Made by a program: the position numbers and the translations under genes
The notes under the pieces: generated by a model
What the model was told of the DNA's origin: nothing
The model's input: only the letters and a program-made list of their open reading frames with translations
Databases searched by the model: none
Shown: piece by piece, positions 39,805 through 52,989 of the stretch
Position numbering within the stretch: position 1 is the stretch's first letter
Layout: every line of letters begins with the position of its first letter
Source of the DNA: Dermatemys mawii
Lineage: Eukaryota > Chordata > Testudines > Dermatemydidae
Direction: 5' to 3'
Assembly: GCA_007922305.1 (NCBI GenBank)
Contig: ML677374.1
Location: forward strand, 8,370,094 to 8,434,093
Length of the DNA stretch: 64,000 nucleotides

Positions 39805-42332
39805 GTATAACTAAACTTCCCTGTAAAAATCTTCACTGTAATATACTTCAGAATGCCTTGAAATCATCACATTTGAGCCTCCAACCTGCTTTTGTATCAT
39901 CTGCTTTACACATAGGCAAAAAAATTTCCAGTTTGGTCTGTGTTGAAATAAGGTGAACATGATCTAACTGGGACCAACAGATTTTACCATTTAGTGCCAA
40001 AAAACCCCCACTATTAGGTTTCAGTTGATATTTACATGCTGATAGTGTGTACACAGAAAAAATAAATTTGGCAATTAGTATGATTAACGGTCACATTGCT
40101 TCAGGATTGTTTTAGCAGAGTTCAGAATACATGAATTTTAAACAATATTTTGATCGGTTGTATAATTTAATGCATGATTTTAAAAAGAATTTGAACAGTA
40201 GATTGGAAACACTCCCTCATCTCCAAAACCTTCAGATTGTCTAACATAAGATTTTTAAACAAACGGAAAAACAAAGGCCTTTTGGTGTTCCTCAGCCTTG
40301 TTCTGGAAGAAGCAATTCTCAAGGTGAGTGATAATCTTAGATGCCAGACATCAACAAGGGTTTCATCTGCAGTGGTGACTTCTGTGGTGTGAACAGGTGT
40401 TCTGTAGGAACTCTACTGAGACCATCAACTTATTTAAAATCGGCCCCTGAAACTTCAGTGTACCTATGGATGTTATAGGAATGCAACCCAGTGACTTAAA
40501 GATGAAAGTCGACACTTATGTGTCCTCTGAGCTGTGAAATATGGTTAAGGGGAGAAAGTTATAGTTAAATGTTAAGTATTTGGGAAACTATAGATGTGGG
40601 CCAGATTCTCAGTTGATGTAAATTGGCATTGCTCCATTGAAGCTGATAGAGTTATATCAGTTTATACCAGCTAAGGATCTGATCAGTTAATTCCACAATG
40701 GTATTGCTGGTTTCATATTTACACTTATGTTTGGCTAATTTACAATATATACTTTCCCAGTTTCAGAAAGAAGAAAACCCTAATGCATGAGCTATATCAT
40801 TTATAGGTTTTTGTTTCGCTACTTCAGTACCTATACTTAAAGATGATTTGCTGCGTGGAGAGTGGGGGCTGGACATATACTCAACACCATGCAAAAGTGT
40901 TAAGTGTGCAAAGAGGCACCTTTATAGATCAGGATCTCTGCTAGAGAGTAGGAAATGATCTCATATTTGCAGGGGACTGGCAGCTTTAACAGCAACAAAT
41001 GCTTTGGTGGTGTGTAAGCAATAATCACACTTCCCTATTTTATACCAACAGTCAAAGTGGGTTGTCATCCATATTAGCCTGTACAATGATAATGGCTTTC
41101 CACTGCAGGGAAAGCTTTGCAGTTAATCCTTTAGCTCGAGTGTATAATGGTCATATAGGAACATTTGGAACTTGGGTGCTAATCTGCCCATTGACTTTTT
41201 CTAAGGAGTTTTACCTGGTATTTGGCAATGTACTTGCACACACGTGTGGGAAATTAGAGTAAAAAAAATCATACTGTAAAGTATTTGTTGCTTACCCAAA
41301 TAAAGAAATGTAAACAAGACAAACTCAAATAAGGCATTATCTAAGGGGTATAGGGTAGTGAATATCTTTTTGTTCTGTGTTTGTCCAGCGCCTGTCAATA
41401 TAGGGTCCTTCTATGACTGGGGCTCCTTGACACTTCAGTATTACTAACAACTCCTCCCATACAGTAACTTGCTTTCCCAGTACCCAAAACCAGACTACTC
41501 TTCCCTGGGTCCTGGGCAGGCCTTTTACTTTAATTTATTCTTGCCTCACAAACAAATTCACCGCTCAAGTAATTTAACACCATTTCTTTACATCAGCAAT
41601 TCTACAAAGGAAGAATGAAATCATTCTTTATCTAATGGCTAATTTAAATTCAAGAACATCACATTTTAAAAGGCTACAGAAACTTGAATACCTAGAACCT
41701 AAATATCGACTGATGAACATTTAATCTAAAAAGAAAACTAAAGCAGGTCCTGTTAAAGACATTTTTCATGTTTTTGATTCTTTGTTCTAAAGTAACATTA
41801 AACAGACTAAGCACTCTTGTTCACATAAGAATTTATCACACTTGAGGGCACTGGAATTTGGCTTTATATAATACTTTGCATAATAGTTCTGATCATAAGT
41901 TGTTTTATCACTGAAAAATATTTTGCTGTGTATTGGCTGTTATTACCTATCTTTTAGCAGTGTATATTGACATTCAAACAAGACTACACATTCAGTTTGT
42001 AGTATGCATAACGTATTTTAAATGGTATTTTCAAAATTTATAACAGCAAATCTAATTTTTTTTAAATTACAATAAAATGTTTCCATAAACTACACAAAAT
42101 AATCCGAAACGTGGTAGTGACTGATATGTTTGCCTTTGTCATTAATCTAGTTTTATTTAGATCTATTTAAACCTCATTGCACTTATGTAGTTTATTACAA
42201 GTAAAATTTAACTTTGGAAGCTTGTTTCAGACTGAATCAGACTTTACAAATCCATTGTTCCATCTTTGTGTGAATTCAAAGGTAAGCATATTTCTGAAAT
42301 TAATCTATAGTGTATGTATTCTACACTTGCAG
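39805..42332 (+). other. NLK: NLK intron 6
   Basis: 2528 bp, donor GTATAA, acceptor CTACACTTGCAG. It contains a repeat fragment at 41370-41445. Nothing else is recognised. Confidence 0.92.
41370..41445 (+). repeat. Interspersed LINE/SINE 3' fragment (GTCCAGCGCCTG type)
   Basis: TTTGTCCAGCGCCTGTCAAT, GGTCCTTCTATGACTGGGGC and CACTTCAGTATTACTAA match the pattern of the fragment at 46355-46430, so the two are copies of one decayed family. Confidence 0.6.
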
Positions 42333-42434
42333 TTGGATTTGATTACAGATCTATTGGGAACACCGTCCCTGGAAGCAATGAGGACAGCTTGTGAAGGCGC
42401 CAAGGCGCACATACTCAGGGGTCCTCATAAACAG
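42333..42434 (+). CDS. NLK: NLK exon 7 (C-lobe, MAPK insert)
   Basis: 102 bp, 34 codons (350-383) reading LDLITDLLGTPSLEAMRT to AHILRGPHKQ. LDLITDLLGTP is the conserved CMGC helix after the MAPK insert. Acceptor TTGCAG, donor GTATGA, phase 0 at both ends. A purine-pyrimidine palindrome starts about 30 bp past the donor. Confidence 0.97.
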
Positions 42435-42460
42435 GTATGAATTGCACTTCATTCATTCAT

Positions 42461-42551
42461 TTATACACACACACACGCGTGCGCACACACATGAATTAAT
42501 TTTGTATATATATATAAAAATTAATTTGCGTGTGTGCACGCACACACATGC
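42461..42551. repeat. Alternating purine-pyrimidine palindrome, (AC)n-(TA)n-(GT)n
   Basis: Arms 42479-42503 and 42517-42539 are inverted copies around a TA dinucleotide core. Each arm combines GTGCGCACACAC-type repeats with ATTAATTTT. Such sequence can form Z-DNA or a cruciform. Confidence 0.9.
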
Positions 42552-44032
42552 ACAATCTACTGAGCCTGATCTTGCCTCTTCAAGACTGTCATTCAATCGG
42601 AGTTTATAAATGTAGTGTTTCTTCTGTGTGGGATTTTCCCACCTCAGTCTTTCCATCTTAGCAACTAACAAACCAACAAAAAAGCTAGATGTAGTACAAT
42701 ACAGTAAAAGATTGATCCATTATTTTGTGTACATCCTGTACAATAAAAGTATTAGCTTCATCTCTGTGAAATTCCCTGTTTTATTAAGATCAACGTGTCT
42801 AAGAAATTCTTGGGGAAAACTGAAAATAATCAAGGTAACTTTAATGCAAGAAGTTATCAGAAGTTTAAAAAACAGCACCACTTGCCATTCTTCCCTGTGG
42901 TTCCTATTTGTCACCTGTACCTTTATAAATAATTTATGTAAGCCTCTCACCCTTCTGTATTCATTAACATGATCTGTTAACATGTTGCCTCTGCCTGTCA
43001 GCCAATCCTGAATTTACCCAAGATAGGCTCTTGGATTAGTACTAATCAAAACTGCAGCTAGTCAAAATGTTGTTGAGACAAAGCAGTTTTTCATCTGTAA
43101 ATTGCACTTTTGGCTGCAGCCTCACAAATATTTCTCTGACTGGCATGGGCAAAAACCTTCCAATTTTAGAAGGACAGGCCGCATCATGACCGTTGCTTTA
43201 AAGAAGGATGTAAGGAGAGGCCTGGATTAAAATCAATAGTATAGTTCAGCAAGCTGCAGAGATACTTCTGTATTGACAGGAGGTTAGATCAGTAGGTCTT
43301 TTCCATCTGTAATATCTGGTTCTGTGGAAACAGAACACTTCATCAGTTGACAGACAGATGGTAAAAATGAACAAAACACATGGCATGTATATTTTACATC
43401 ACTGAAAAATTTGAGATATCTATGTTTGTGTCTTTGTTCTTTATATTAATGTGAAGAGCCTAGCTCATGTCACAATAGCAGTAATACTGAAAAATTAGTG
43501 TTTAGTGGACATATTGCTACATAATTATAACTCAGGAGTTCTTATCTTCTAACCATGTTTAATTCAGGCTGCCTCTACACAGTTGTGGGATATTTTTTAT
43601 GTTTACTGTAGAAATGCTCTCAAGGTCGTTTCTGTCAGTTTTAAAATAAGCCATTTCGGTTTGCAAACACTAGTCTTCTAAAATATACAGTATTGTACAT
43701 TTTTTTTAAATGAATACTAGACTGCTTATTTTGCAGTGTCTGAAACAGAAGTGTTTATTGTCTATGTTTTGCTTACAGATGCACTGGATCGCTAGAAGTT
43801 ATGAACAAACCTATACCCAGCATTAGAAATGCATACCTTTTAAAAATAAAATAGTTTTTAGCCCTAAGCATTTTTATTCCTTTGTGTCACGGTTTCCAAG
43901 TGCTGTACAAGCACTGGTTAGGCTTCATATGAGCACTGGGATCAGAACTTAGGAGTTTTTTGTGCAAACCATGTAAATCCACTACACAAAGATGCTTCAC
44001 CAGTATGTGATACTTTATGTACATAAATATCT

Positions 44033-44190
44033 CCTGAGTTCTAATCCCAGTGCTGATACTGGTCTTGGCAAGTCACTTAATCTGTTTCTTTATACCGTCT
44101 GTACAACGGGGTAGTAACAGGAGGGGTAAGAGGCTTGACTAGTTCTTGTACAGCCCTTGGAGATTATAAAGTGATGTTAATGCTAGAACA
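44033..44190 (+). repeat. MIR SINE fragment
   Basis: GAGTTCTAATCCCAGTGCTG, TTGGCAAGTCACTTAATCTG and CAGCCCTTGGAGATTATAAA follow the MIR core and tail. Confidence 0.7.
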
Positions 44191-46354
44191 GTTCTAGTGC
44201 TTTGTCTGGATTTGTACATACATTGAATCTCAGGAAGGTATCTGTAAGCAAACTATTGAAAATAAAGTACTGTTTCAGACACTGTAAAACAGGCAATCTA
44301 GTATCCATTTAAAAAAAATTTACGGGACTGTACTCTTTAAAAGATCAAGGACATTCCTCAAATGCTTTAAAACAAAAATTACCGATTTCAAAACTGATAG
44401 GAAAAATGAGAGTATTTCTAGGGTTAAAAAAAAGGGAGGGAATGAATGTGGTGGGGGAGAGGGAGCAGTATCAGACCCATAATTTGTTTAAGGAATTCTA
44501 TGAATCCATATGTAAGTTCTAAGGAACGAGGAAGATAAGAAGTATACGTGTTTTGCCATTTTTCCAAACTTTTATAGTGACTACTGCTATTCTTCATTGG
44601 TATATACTTAACTATAACATAATTTGAGAGCAATGGTACATCGAAAGTTAGATACAGCAAAACCTGTTCTTAAAATGAGTTTTATGGTGTGGGCGAGGTT
44701 TTATGTCCGTGAACTTCTCTTTTCGGGGGATAGTGTTGGACACAGAGTGACAGGAAGGTGAATACTATTTAACAGCCACTGCAGGAACTGAACTTTAACT
44801 ACAAGCCAGTACCACTTCTGTCTAGTTGAAGGTGCTGTTACTGAGAATAGTAAATGCCAAACATAGCAATGCCACTCCACCCTCTAGAGAAAAGTTTCTG
44901 CATCTCAGCAGAATCTGTCTGTCTGATATTTTGCATCAAAGAACTGTGTTAATAGCAACTGAAGAGGGAGATTTATTGATGTGTTGGCTGCATGTTCAGT
45001 GTGATGTAGTAAGTTAAATATTATAGGTATGTATAATGTACTGTGCTAGCTGTTGTTCTTGTGACATTGATGCAGAATGGATACAGATCCTAATGCTGGT
45101 AACTAAGACGTGGATATGGGGGGACTTGATAGCCGTCAGATCCTATGCTCTGACATGAATGTGTGCAGTGTAAATACCCAAATAGGCACATCACCATCTG
45201 CTGTCTGTATGGTGTAAAGGATAGCTTTTCTGATACTTTGGTTTGAATGCCTTAGAAGCTGCCTTTATATTATTTTGTATCAGCAAATTCCATGCATACT
45301 AAAAATACTTGTGCACTTCTGTAGCACCTTCCATTTCAGAGGGCTTAACTCAGATTTAGTTAGTTTTGCCCTAATTTTCACCAGTGTCTTAAATACATGG
45401 ATGCACATTGCCACAGATGGGTTTTGTAAAGTAGTCTTACACCTGCTGTATTCACTCATATTGTGAAAGAGGCCATGAAGATCCCTGACACTATATATTG
45501 AAAATAAACACATGTAAAGCTTCAAGTACACTTAACACCAATATGTGATGGAAATAATACCTTTGCATAAATCAGCAAGCAGTATACATTTTAAATAGTT
45601 CAAATTAAATATCTGAGTGATGCTCAATCGGTAGCAGCAAAGAATTGTCCCAAAACAACCCACATGAATCCTTTCAGGAATTCAATTTTTAAAAAAATGC
45701 TGTATAAACAAGTGTTCAAAACACAAGATATCACCAAACTTGTGAAGGAATTTGGAAAAAAAAATTCTAAACCAATTTAAACACTATAGAACAAGATGAG
45801 TTTTAGTCCTCAAAATTTGTTTGAATATCTTTGGTATTAGATGCAGCTTTTTAAAATTTCAGATTTTTTTGTCCCACTTGTCCTCCCCTATTCACTCCCC
45901 ACAAAAAAAAGTCCTTTGAGGGGAAAAGACAATTAAGTGTCAGGAAAAACACCATCAAGTTTCCATGAAAAACTACACAGGTTCTCAAAACTCACTCCTC
46001 TGGTGCTGGTGTGAGCTTTTGCCATATGAAAACCAGAGGGACTATATTGTGTCAGATAAGGTTCTGATAAGATTATTCTTCTAGCTATATTTAGAACTTA
46101 AAGTACATTTCAGGTTTAACTTCAAATCTCTAAAATTTGGTTTTAGAAAAAGGTGATTACACTAATCTTTTTTTACTCTTCACTTGTGTTTTACAGTGTT
46201 TTCTGGAGGAAAGGAGTGTAGTGTTAGTTTTTTTTCTGCCCTAAATGAATGGTCAAACTAGTTACATTTGATGCGAGTGGTGATACTGTTTTTTGTGTAA
46301 TGGACACCTACAAATGAATTGAGAACCTCAAATACTATGGAATGGTAACAAAAT

Positions 46355-46430
46355 CATCACTGTTTGTACAGCACCCAGCACAATGAGGACCTGTCTGTGG
46401 CTAGATCCCCGAGGTAGTACAGTAATACAA
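46355..46430 (+). repeat. Interspersed LINE/SINE 3' fragment, second copy
   Basis: GTTTGTACAGCACCCAGCAC, AATGAGGACCTGTC and GTACAGTAATACAA; same family as 41370-41445. Confidence 0.6.
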
Positions 46431-49400
46431 AACTTAATTGTAGCATAGGCTCCATTTGAACAAGTTACTTTTATATCTGAGAAGTGCAAAAATGTATGTC
46501 TAGTAACCCTGTTGGGTAGGTTTAGAACAATTCACTTGTGCATTTGATATGACACTAAAAACATTTCCTTTTATAAAAAGATAGTGTCATAAAATCTGAC
46601 CTGTGTGCATACATCTATTTGTGTTTGCTAAAGAGGAAAAAGCAACCTGTGACAGGCTCATGCAAAGCATTAGAATTGCATTAGTATATTAGTTAAATAT
46701 TGGTGCAGTTCTATTACAATCCTGTAAATCCGTCTAACTCATTCACACCTACCATGGAGTCTAACCCTTTCAGTTAATATTGTCCTATAAATAGCTGGCT
46801 TTCAGTTGCTTGGTTGTATTCAAGGCAGAGTATTTTAGTCTTCTCCGTCAGCAGAATGGTATATTCCTCCCATATCTCAATAGCAATTAATCATACACAT
46901 TAATGGAGCATTCTTGATAACCCTTCCTGTCCTAATGGCTCTTCCCAACACCTGCATTCACTAGGTCTCCTACAATGAGAGTGCTTTTTGAATTTGCATG
47001 GGAAGTAAACAGCTATACAGGTACTGTTTAAAAAGGAGGAAAATGATAGTGTATGAAGCTTTGAGAGTAACAAACTTCAAAGCAGGAATTTTAGTCTATG
47101 TAGTTTTCTAAAGAAAATACAGCTTGTTAGATTTGCATAAAGGGGTCAGTTCTATTTTTATCAGTTCAAATTAATTAAGAAGCTGCTTTTCTCTCTACCT
47201 TACTCCTAATTTAAAATTTGCTACACATTAGAGAATTACTCTTTACTCATTTTATGAGAATTTTGTTAATTTCTACTGGTAGGGGGGAAAAAATGGGTCT
47301 TGAATGATTTCAAGTGCAGGCTTTCCTCCACCTTCAAACAGGGAGGGAACACTTTCTTAACTGAATTATTGATACCTTTTTCAGGAAGACTATGGTATGA
47401 GAGAATTGAAACTGACCTTCTTTGAATCAAATTTAATGTGCATTAAGAAAAAGGAAATGAATGTGGTCCAAAAATCTATTTCCCATGCATAGATCTGATG
47501 ATAGGAATAATGTGTTTTAAGATACATAAGTTTAGTATTTGATCTGGGAGATTGATATGGCTGTGTAATTAAAGAAATAGAGAGAGAGAAAATAGTTCAT
47601 TGGCAGCCAATTCCAGTGTATCTGATAAGTGGCTAACCATTTAAAATGGACATTATACAGAATCATAATATTTTGTTTTTAAAAACATTAGGGCAGTATT
47701 TCTGCCAGGATTTTAGAAAAGGGAGGGAGGGATAAGCTATCCATCTGTCAGGAGAGAACTACTAAATATTTGAAAACATGAGTAATTGCAGTTTAAATTT
47801 TGCTGCTGTTACCAGAGACTGTATTTAAAAGTTAAGGGAGGCGTATGGGGCAAGGAGTGTCTGAGGGTAAAAAGTTGTTCTGAAATGGCACCCATAAGGA
47901 TGTTTAAGTAATTCTTGCTAAATTGTTATCTAGATATCAGTGTGGCAGAGACTAGGTATAATGCAGAGACTGAAAAAAATGTTGACTGTGTATGTCAATC
48001 GGTGTAATCAGTTTGCTTAAAGCACTTATCACTAAGGAGATTTTTACTTGCCTTCTATCTCTGAGGTAGGGAAGATTACTTGCTGTCCAGTAAATGAACA
48101 TAAGAGAAATGCCAAAACCCAGTAGGGTTAAAGTAAAAAAACCCAAAAACCTGATAAAATGAAAACAGACAAAGAAGTGAATTACACAGCTGTTAGCTAA
48201 TATGTTTGAAGGCAAAACTGGCTTCTATTGTGTTAAACTACTAAATATACAGAGGAAACAATGAATTAAAAAAAAATCTGGATGATGGCAGTGGAGACAG
48301 GATACAGATAAGGCTGCATCTGAACTGAGAGTTCGAAGAACTTTCATTGTTTGTTATAAAGCTTTCCAAATGCACATTGAGGAAGAAAAGTGTCCTGAAG
48401 CTATGTGACCTGAAGATTTCTGGTGGATTGACTCTGGAGTTGGCAAGCTATCCCTTATTTTATCACTGCCACAGTATAATCTGTAGAATCGTGTTTGGGG
48501 TTTTATATTTTTCTGAAGAATTCTGTCAAATATTACATATTTCAAATGCCCACATGGTTAGAGCCTTTGGATTCTTGAAACATATTAAATTCCTTTCCTG
48601 TTGTTGTTGTTTAAATAAAAATATATAAGCCTGCCTTAGAAGGATTGTGGTTGAATGAGCTAGTTTTTAAAATATAGTTTGCTCTAACTTTAGATTTCCC
48701 CCCCTCCCCATTTATTTTTAAAATATGAAGAAGCATGGGGGAGTGTCAACAGAGCTGTATCTTCCTACAATTTAAAAAAATTATGAGCCTGACAGTGCTC
48801 TCCATTTATTAACTGGAATGAGTGCCACTTTCTAGCACCACTCGTATTTGAATGTATGCTTTTGGAGTGCGGATCAGCTGCTGAGTTATTGTAACTACTT
48901 TTGACATGTGACTCCTGGCTCAGGTACCTTATTACAGCACAAAGTGGAGCTTGCTGAAAAAAATACAATTCAGAGTTCCTAAATTGTGATTCTTGGCTTG
49001 CTTATTTCTAACTATTGTAAAACCCCTGAATGCCTGGAGATTTGATTGTTTTGCGCTGAATGTGGATTTAGAAGGGAAAACAGAAAAACGTTGAGATGAG
49101 AACAGTGTAGGAAATGATGCAGTTTAGTAAACTTCAGCTGTAGCAGCAGGTTTGAACTTGCACATATGTTTATAAAATAAATGAATCAAGAAGCCTTTAG
49201 AAAAATACTCTCAAAGTCTGTGGACAAATGTACCGTATAGGTTTGGTTGCCACTGGTATTGAGATTAATGACATCAAGAATTTCTATAAAGGAGCATTAA
49301 ATAGTAAATGAAAGCTATAGTCCCTTTGGGAAGCTCTGGTGTTATAAACTAGAGAGAAAAGCTCAGACAGTTTATGGACTGCAGCAGAGCTATGAAAGTA

Positions 49401-50269
49401 AATTATATTAATAGATTCAGTCCATAGAACTGAGTAGGAGGGAATTTTTTGATAGTCTTGGGACATGATCCTTCTGCTTTCTGTCCTGGCACAGAACACC
49501 ATGGTATCTAAATGACTTAACCATAAAAGAACAGTTAGTATTTTTACAGTGCTCCAAAGTGTGCTGGTTGTTAGGGTACAAACAAAAAGATATCATCCCT
49601 GCCTGAAATTCTTAAGTGTCAGTATAAGATTTAGGAGCTTTTGGAAAAACAACAAATAACTAAGACTAATAATACACAGAGTATTACAACGAATAAAAAG
49701 TCACAAAACAAGTCGACAACATTAATATTAATAATTTGAAAAAAGCAAACTTTATGAGAGAGAACATCGTTAAACAAATACGGACTACATCAGCAAGGTA
49801 ATTTAGAAAAACCAGACTTAATTGTTAGGGCCCCTGCTTCATTCAGTGCCCAGGATGAATCTGCTCTGGGGATGAAACAAGGAGGCCATCTGTAAGGCTC
49901 CAGCAGAAATGAAAGGGGTGTGGTAAATGAGGCAGGGGATTGCAGGAGGTGACCGGAAGGTCTCTGTTAAGGCAGTTGAATACTACCCCCAAGAATTGAA
50001 TTCTATCCTTGCTTTTGCCCCAAAGTCCTTTGTGATGCTAATGCAAGTCTCTTAAACTAAACTTTTCACAGGTGGTCACTAATATAGTGTGTTCCTCATT
50101 TTCCAGTTTGATTTGCAGAAACGCTGAGCACTCTCAGCTGCAGTTGAAGCCAGTGGGAGGTGTGTTTAAATAAATGAAGTTATTTATAATTCTAACTAAT
50201 CATAAAAGTCAGATTCTAGACGCCTCAAATTGGCACCCAAAATTAATGAATAGTTCTGATCTGAGTCTC

Positions 50270-50350
50270 TGTGTTTTAGCTCCTCATTTGTAATATACCC
50301 TTCATCTCACAGAACTTTTGTGAAGATAAAGTAACATTTGTGAAGCACTC
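50270..50350 (+). repeat. MIR tail fragment
   Basis: CTCCTCATTTGTAATATACC, CTCACAGAACTTTTGTGAAG and TTGTGAAGCACTCGAATATC resemble the 3' half of MIR. Confidence 0.5.
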
Positions 50351-50514
50351 GAATATCAAGGTGATTTAATATAGAATTAATAATTTTGTCTTCAGAGCAA
50401 AGTTTGAAGTGTGCAGTAAATAAGGCCTAGGGCCAAACATTGAACAAGGAGAATACAATATTGAATAGTTGCTTGTTAATTGAGCACCGTCGCTCCTGTG
50501 CACTGAATGAGGCA

Positions 50515-50608
50515 GGGTTCCTGTGGAAAAATGGTATGTGATTTCCGGTATTTTGTCATGGGTTCCTGTGGAAAAATGGTATGTGATTTCCGGTACGATT
50601 TTTGTCAT
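50515..50608 (+). repeat. Two-copy tandem duplication (45/49 bp)
   Basis: Units 50515-50559 and 50560-50608 both read GGGTTCCTGTGGAAAAATGG and then TATGTGATTTCCGGTA. The second carries a 4-bp insertion before the shared TTTTGTCAT. The first 36 bp are identical, so the duplication is recent. Confidence 0.93.
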
Positions 50609-51325
50609 GGATATTTTTAGTAAAAGTCAGAAACAGGTCCCGGGCAATAAACAAGAAATCACAGAATCCGCAACCTGTCCCTGACTTTTACTAAAAGCAT
50701 CCCTGACAAAATGGGGAGGGAAGAGGGTCCAGCACTTCACACACACACACACACCCTGACCGTACAGAGGCTGGAAGCTGCAGGGACCTCATTGCCCAGT
50801 GGCTGGGAGAGGTCCCCCTTCCACCCTGTGAGGCTAGACTTGGGGAGGATCCCTGCACTGCCCTGTGGGGCTGACAGGCCTGAGGGACTTTCTGCCAGCA
50901 CTGAGCAGCTCTGGGGTCCCTCTGCTGCCGTAGATTCAGAGCTATGGGGGGCTTCCACTGCCCTCAGTGGCTGAGCAGCTTCGGAATCCCTCTGCTGCCG
51001 CTGGTGGTGGCTGGAAGATGCGTAGGGGGTGGGGGTGCAGCTGCTTGCAGTGGCTGAACTTCTGCAAGGGGGACCCCTGCCAGAGCGGTGTCTGAGAAGC
51101 TCAGGGGTCTCTGCCAATGGCAGCAGCCAGTCAGTTGCGGGGGGTTGGGCAGGGGGTATCCCCCACCTGCAGCTCTTGGGCAACTGTGGGAGGGTCCCCT
51201 GCCACCTATGGAGCTTAGGCTGCTGCAGGGTCCCCCACTGCTGGCAGTGGCTGGTCAGCTGCAGGACCCCCAGTGTCACAGAGGTCATTGGAAGTCACAG
51301 ATTCCATGACATAATCTTAGCCTCA
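50604..51325 (-). repeat. GC-rich interspersed repeat, copy 2, with minisatellite-like core
   Basis: The left end is a 35-bp imperfect inverted repeat (50604-50638 and 50673-50707, shared core CTTTTACTAAAA). The centre (about 50760-51290) is a GC-rich string of loose repeats built on CTGCAGGG and CCCTCTGCTGCCG; an (AC)n run lies at 50738-50754. The right end GTCACAGAGGTCATTGGAAG then ATTCCATGACATAAT is the reverse of the start type seen at 32201. The 183-codon - strand ORF at 50737-51288 lies wholly inside and is not considered a gene. Confidence 0.6.
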
Positions 51326-51949
51326 GGGATCATGTTATAAAGACGGTATGATAATGCATATGCACAAGGGACTGCACAGGAAACCTTAGCTGTGTCATTC
51401 CCTAACTTTTAATCCTTGACTTTGCAACTTTTACATTAGTCAAATCTGTTTTTGTGTGTATAATACATAATACAGTGGACAACCAGATCACATGGTATGC
51501 AGATGCTATCACTTTCAAATTAATAGTGTTTTGTTCTGTGTTGTTTGGTGGACTACCTTGAAGAACAAGCAAGCAAAGGCCCTTTTGAATAGTTAAGCAA
51601 ATGCACATAGGACCTAAATATTCTCACAAAAATATGTGCAGAATAGGATAGAATTAGGAAGCAATGGTCAGAATACAATTTAAATGGATTTTTTTTATCA
51701 GTACAATCAGCTAACTTCAACGAGGCTGTAGATTACAAAAGCCAAATAAAATGGTTAGCGATGTCAGCCTTACAGCTAATAAACAACAAAAAGTTATTGG
51801 TCTCTGTCAAATGGTTAATATCTGACTAACAGAAGATTAACATGCCATATCCTCAAACCTTTGAACTTCGTGTCAAAATACTGGGTAAGAGGATAAAAGG
51901 CTGGGGCCATACTACTTAAAAAAATGAATGGGTTTGTGACATGCATATT

Positions 51950-51969
51950 TTATATATATATATATATAT
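51950..51969. repeat. (TA)n microsatellite
   Basis: An uninterrupted TA dinucleotide run of about ten units. Confidence 0.95.
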
Positions 51970-52247
51970 GTCTGTCAGAAACTTGTTTCCTCATACTTGA
52001 CATGCAAGGTACTGTCTTTAGTACATGCAAACCTAGAAGCATGTAACTCACATACACTTCTCAGAGGACAAGATTATCACAAAAGTATGCAGTGTATTAT
52101 CTTGTCCTGTAGAATGTATGTGGCCTTAGATATATTAGTAGGCAAATGCCACCTATGGAGAAAATAAAAAAAGGGTGTGTGGGGGGAGAAATGTATCAAA
52201 GCTGATGTGCCATTTGAAAGGAAATTTTCGTAAATAGCTAAAATAGG

Positions 52248-52590
52248 CTCTTTGAGTGCTGATACCTGTGCATATTTCACTATAGGTATGCATGCGCTTC
52301 ATGTGCCTGAAACTGGAAGATGTTTGCTCGTAGTGTCTGTTGATCCATGCTTTTCAGTTTCTCTCCTTGCTCTAAACGGAGAGTTTAAGGGGTGGAGTGG
52401 ACTGCCTGCCTCTCCGGTTCTTTCTGACCTGTGCATGGTTGGAGACAGAAAACTCCACTGTCCTTGAAGCTTTCTTCTGTATCTCTAGTTATTAAAAACA
52501 GTTGTAGATCATTTTAACTCTTTTAGTACAGTTAGTTAGGGCCTGGGAGTCCTTTTTCCTGTTTGCAAGTTCCCTCTGCCTTCTTTCCAG
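52248..52590 (+). repeat. Possible promoter-bearing retroelement fragment
   Basis: GAGTGCTGATACCTGTGCAT, CACTATAGGTATGCATGCGC and TAAGGGGTGGAGTGGACTGC resemble the 5' part of a dispersed turtle/crocodilian repeat I recall only loosely. No ORF, terminal repeat or duplication was found. Confidence 0.4.
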
Positions 52591-52989
52591 CATGGACAGG
52601 GAGAATCACTAAGGCAGCAAGGCATGATTGTCATGCAGAATATGGTGAATATTTATCTCCTGAGAAGTTTGTTGTCTTAAATATTGCAAACACACAGCAT
52701 GATGTTTCTTAATTTCCAGATCAGTGTATTAAGTAATTTTATTCTAGTAGAGGGTAAAAGTTTTTGATACAGTCAAATGGGATTGGTTGCATTAAGCTGT
52801 TTCTGATCTTACAAAGACATCTAACTTCCAAGGTTTTTACGTCAGTGTTTTGTACTGACAATCTGAAATGACTGAAAATATTTGGCTAGTGGGAGTAAAG
52901 AGTTGTCATGAATGTAATATTCAGGTGCAGAGTGAACCATAAAGCCAAACCTCTGCCCCTTGGACTGTGTATGTGTGTACATACTGCAC

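Noticed and set aside
42628..42972. 114-codon + strand ORF just after exon 7
   Set aside because: It is not continuous with the exon, has no similarity, and its Leu/Phe/Ser-rich content fits AT-rich intron.
43277..43326. Possible CR1 3' scrap (AGGTTAGATCAGTAGGTC and following)
   Set aside because: Too short and diverged to call; it lacks the TTCCAACCC and ATTCTATGATT hallmarks.
50737..51288. 183-codon open frame on the - strand
   Set aside because: It lies wholly inside a GC-rich repeat with an AC microsatellite at one end (encoding a Val/Cys run), has loose internal repetition, and resembles no known protein.
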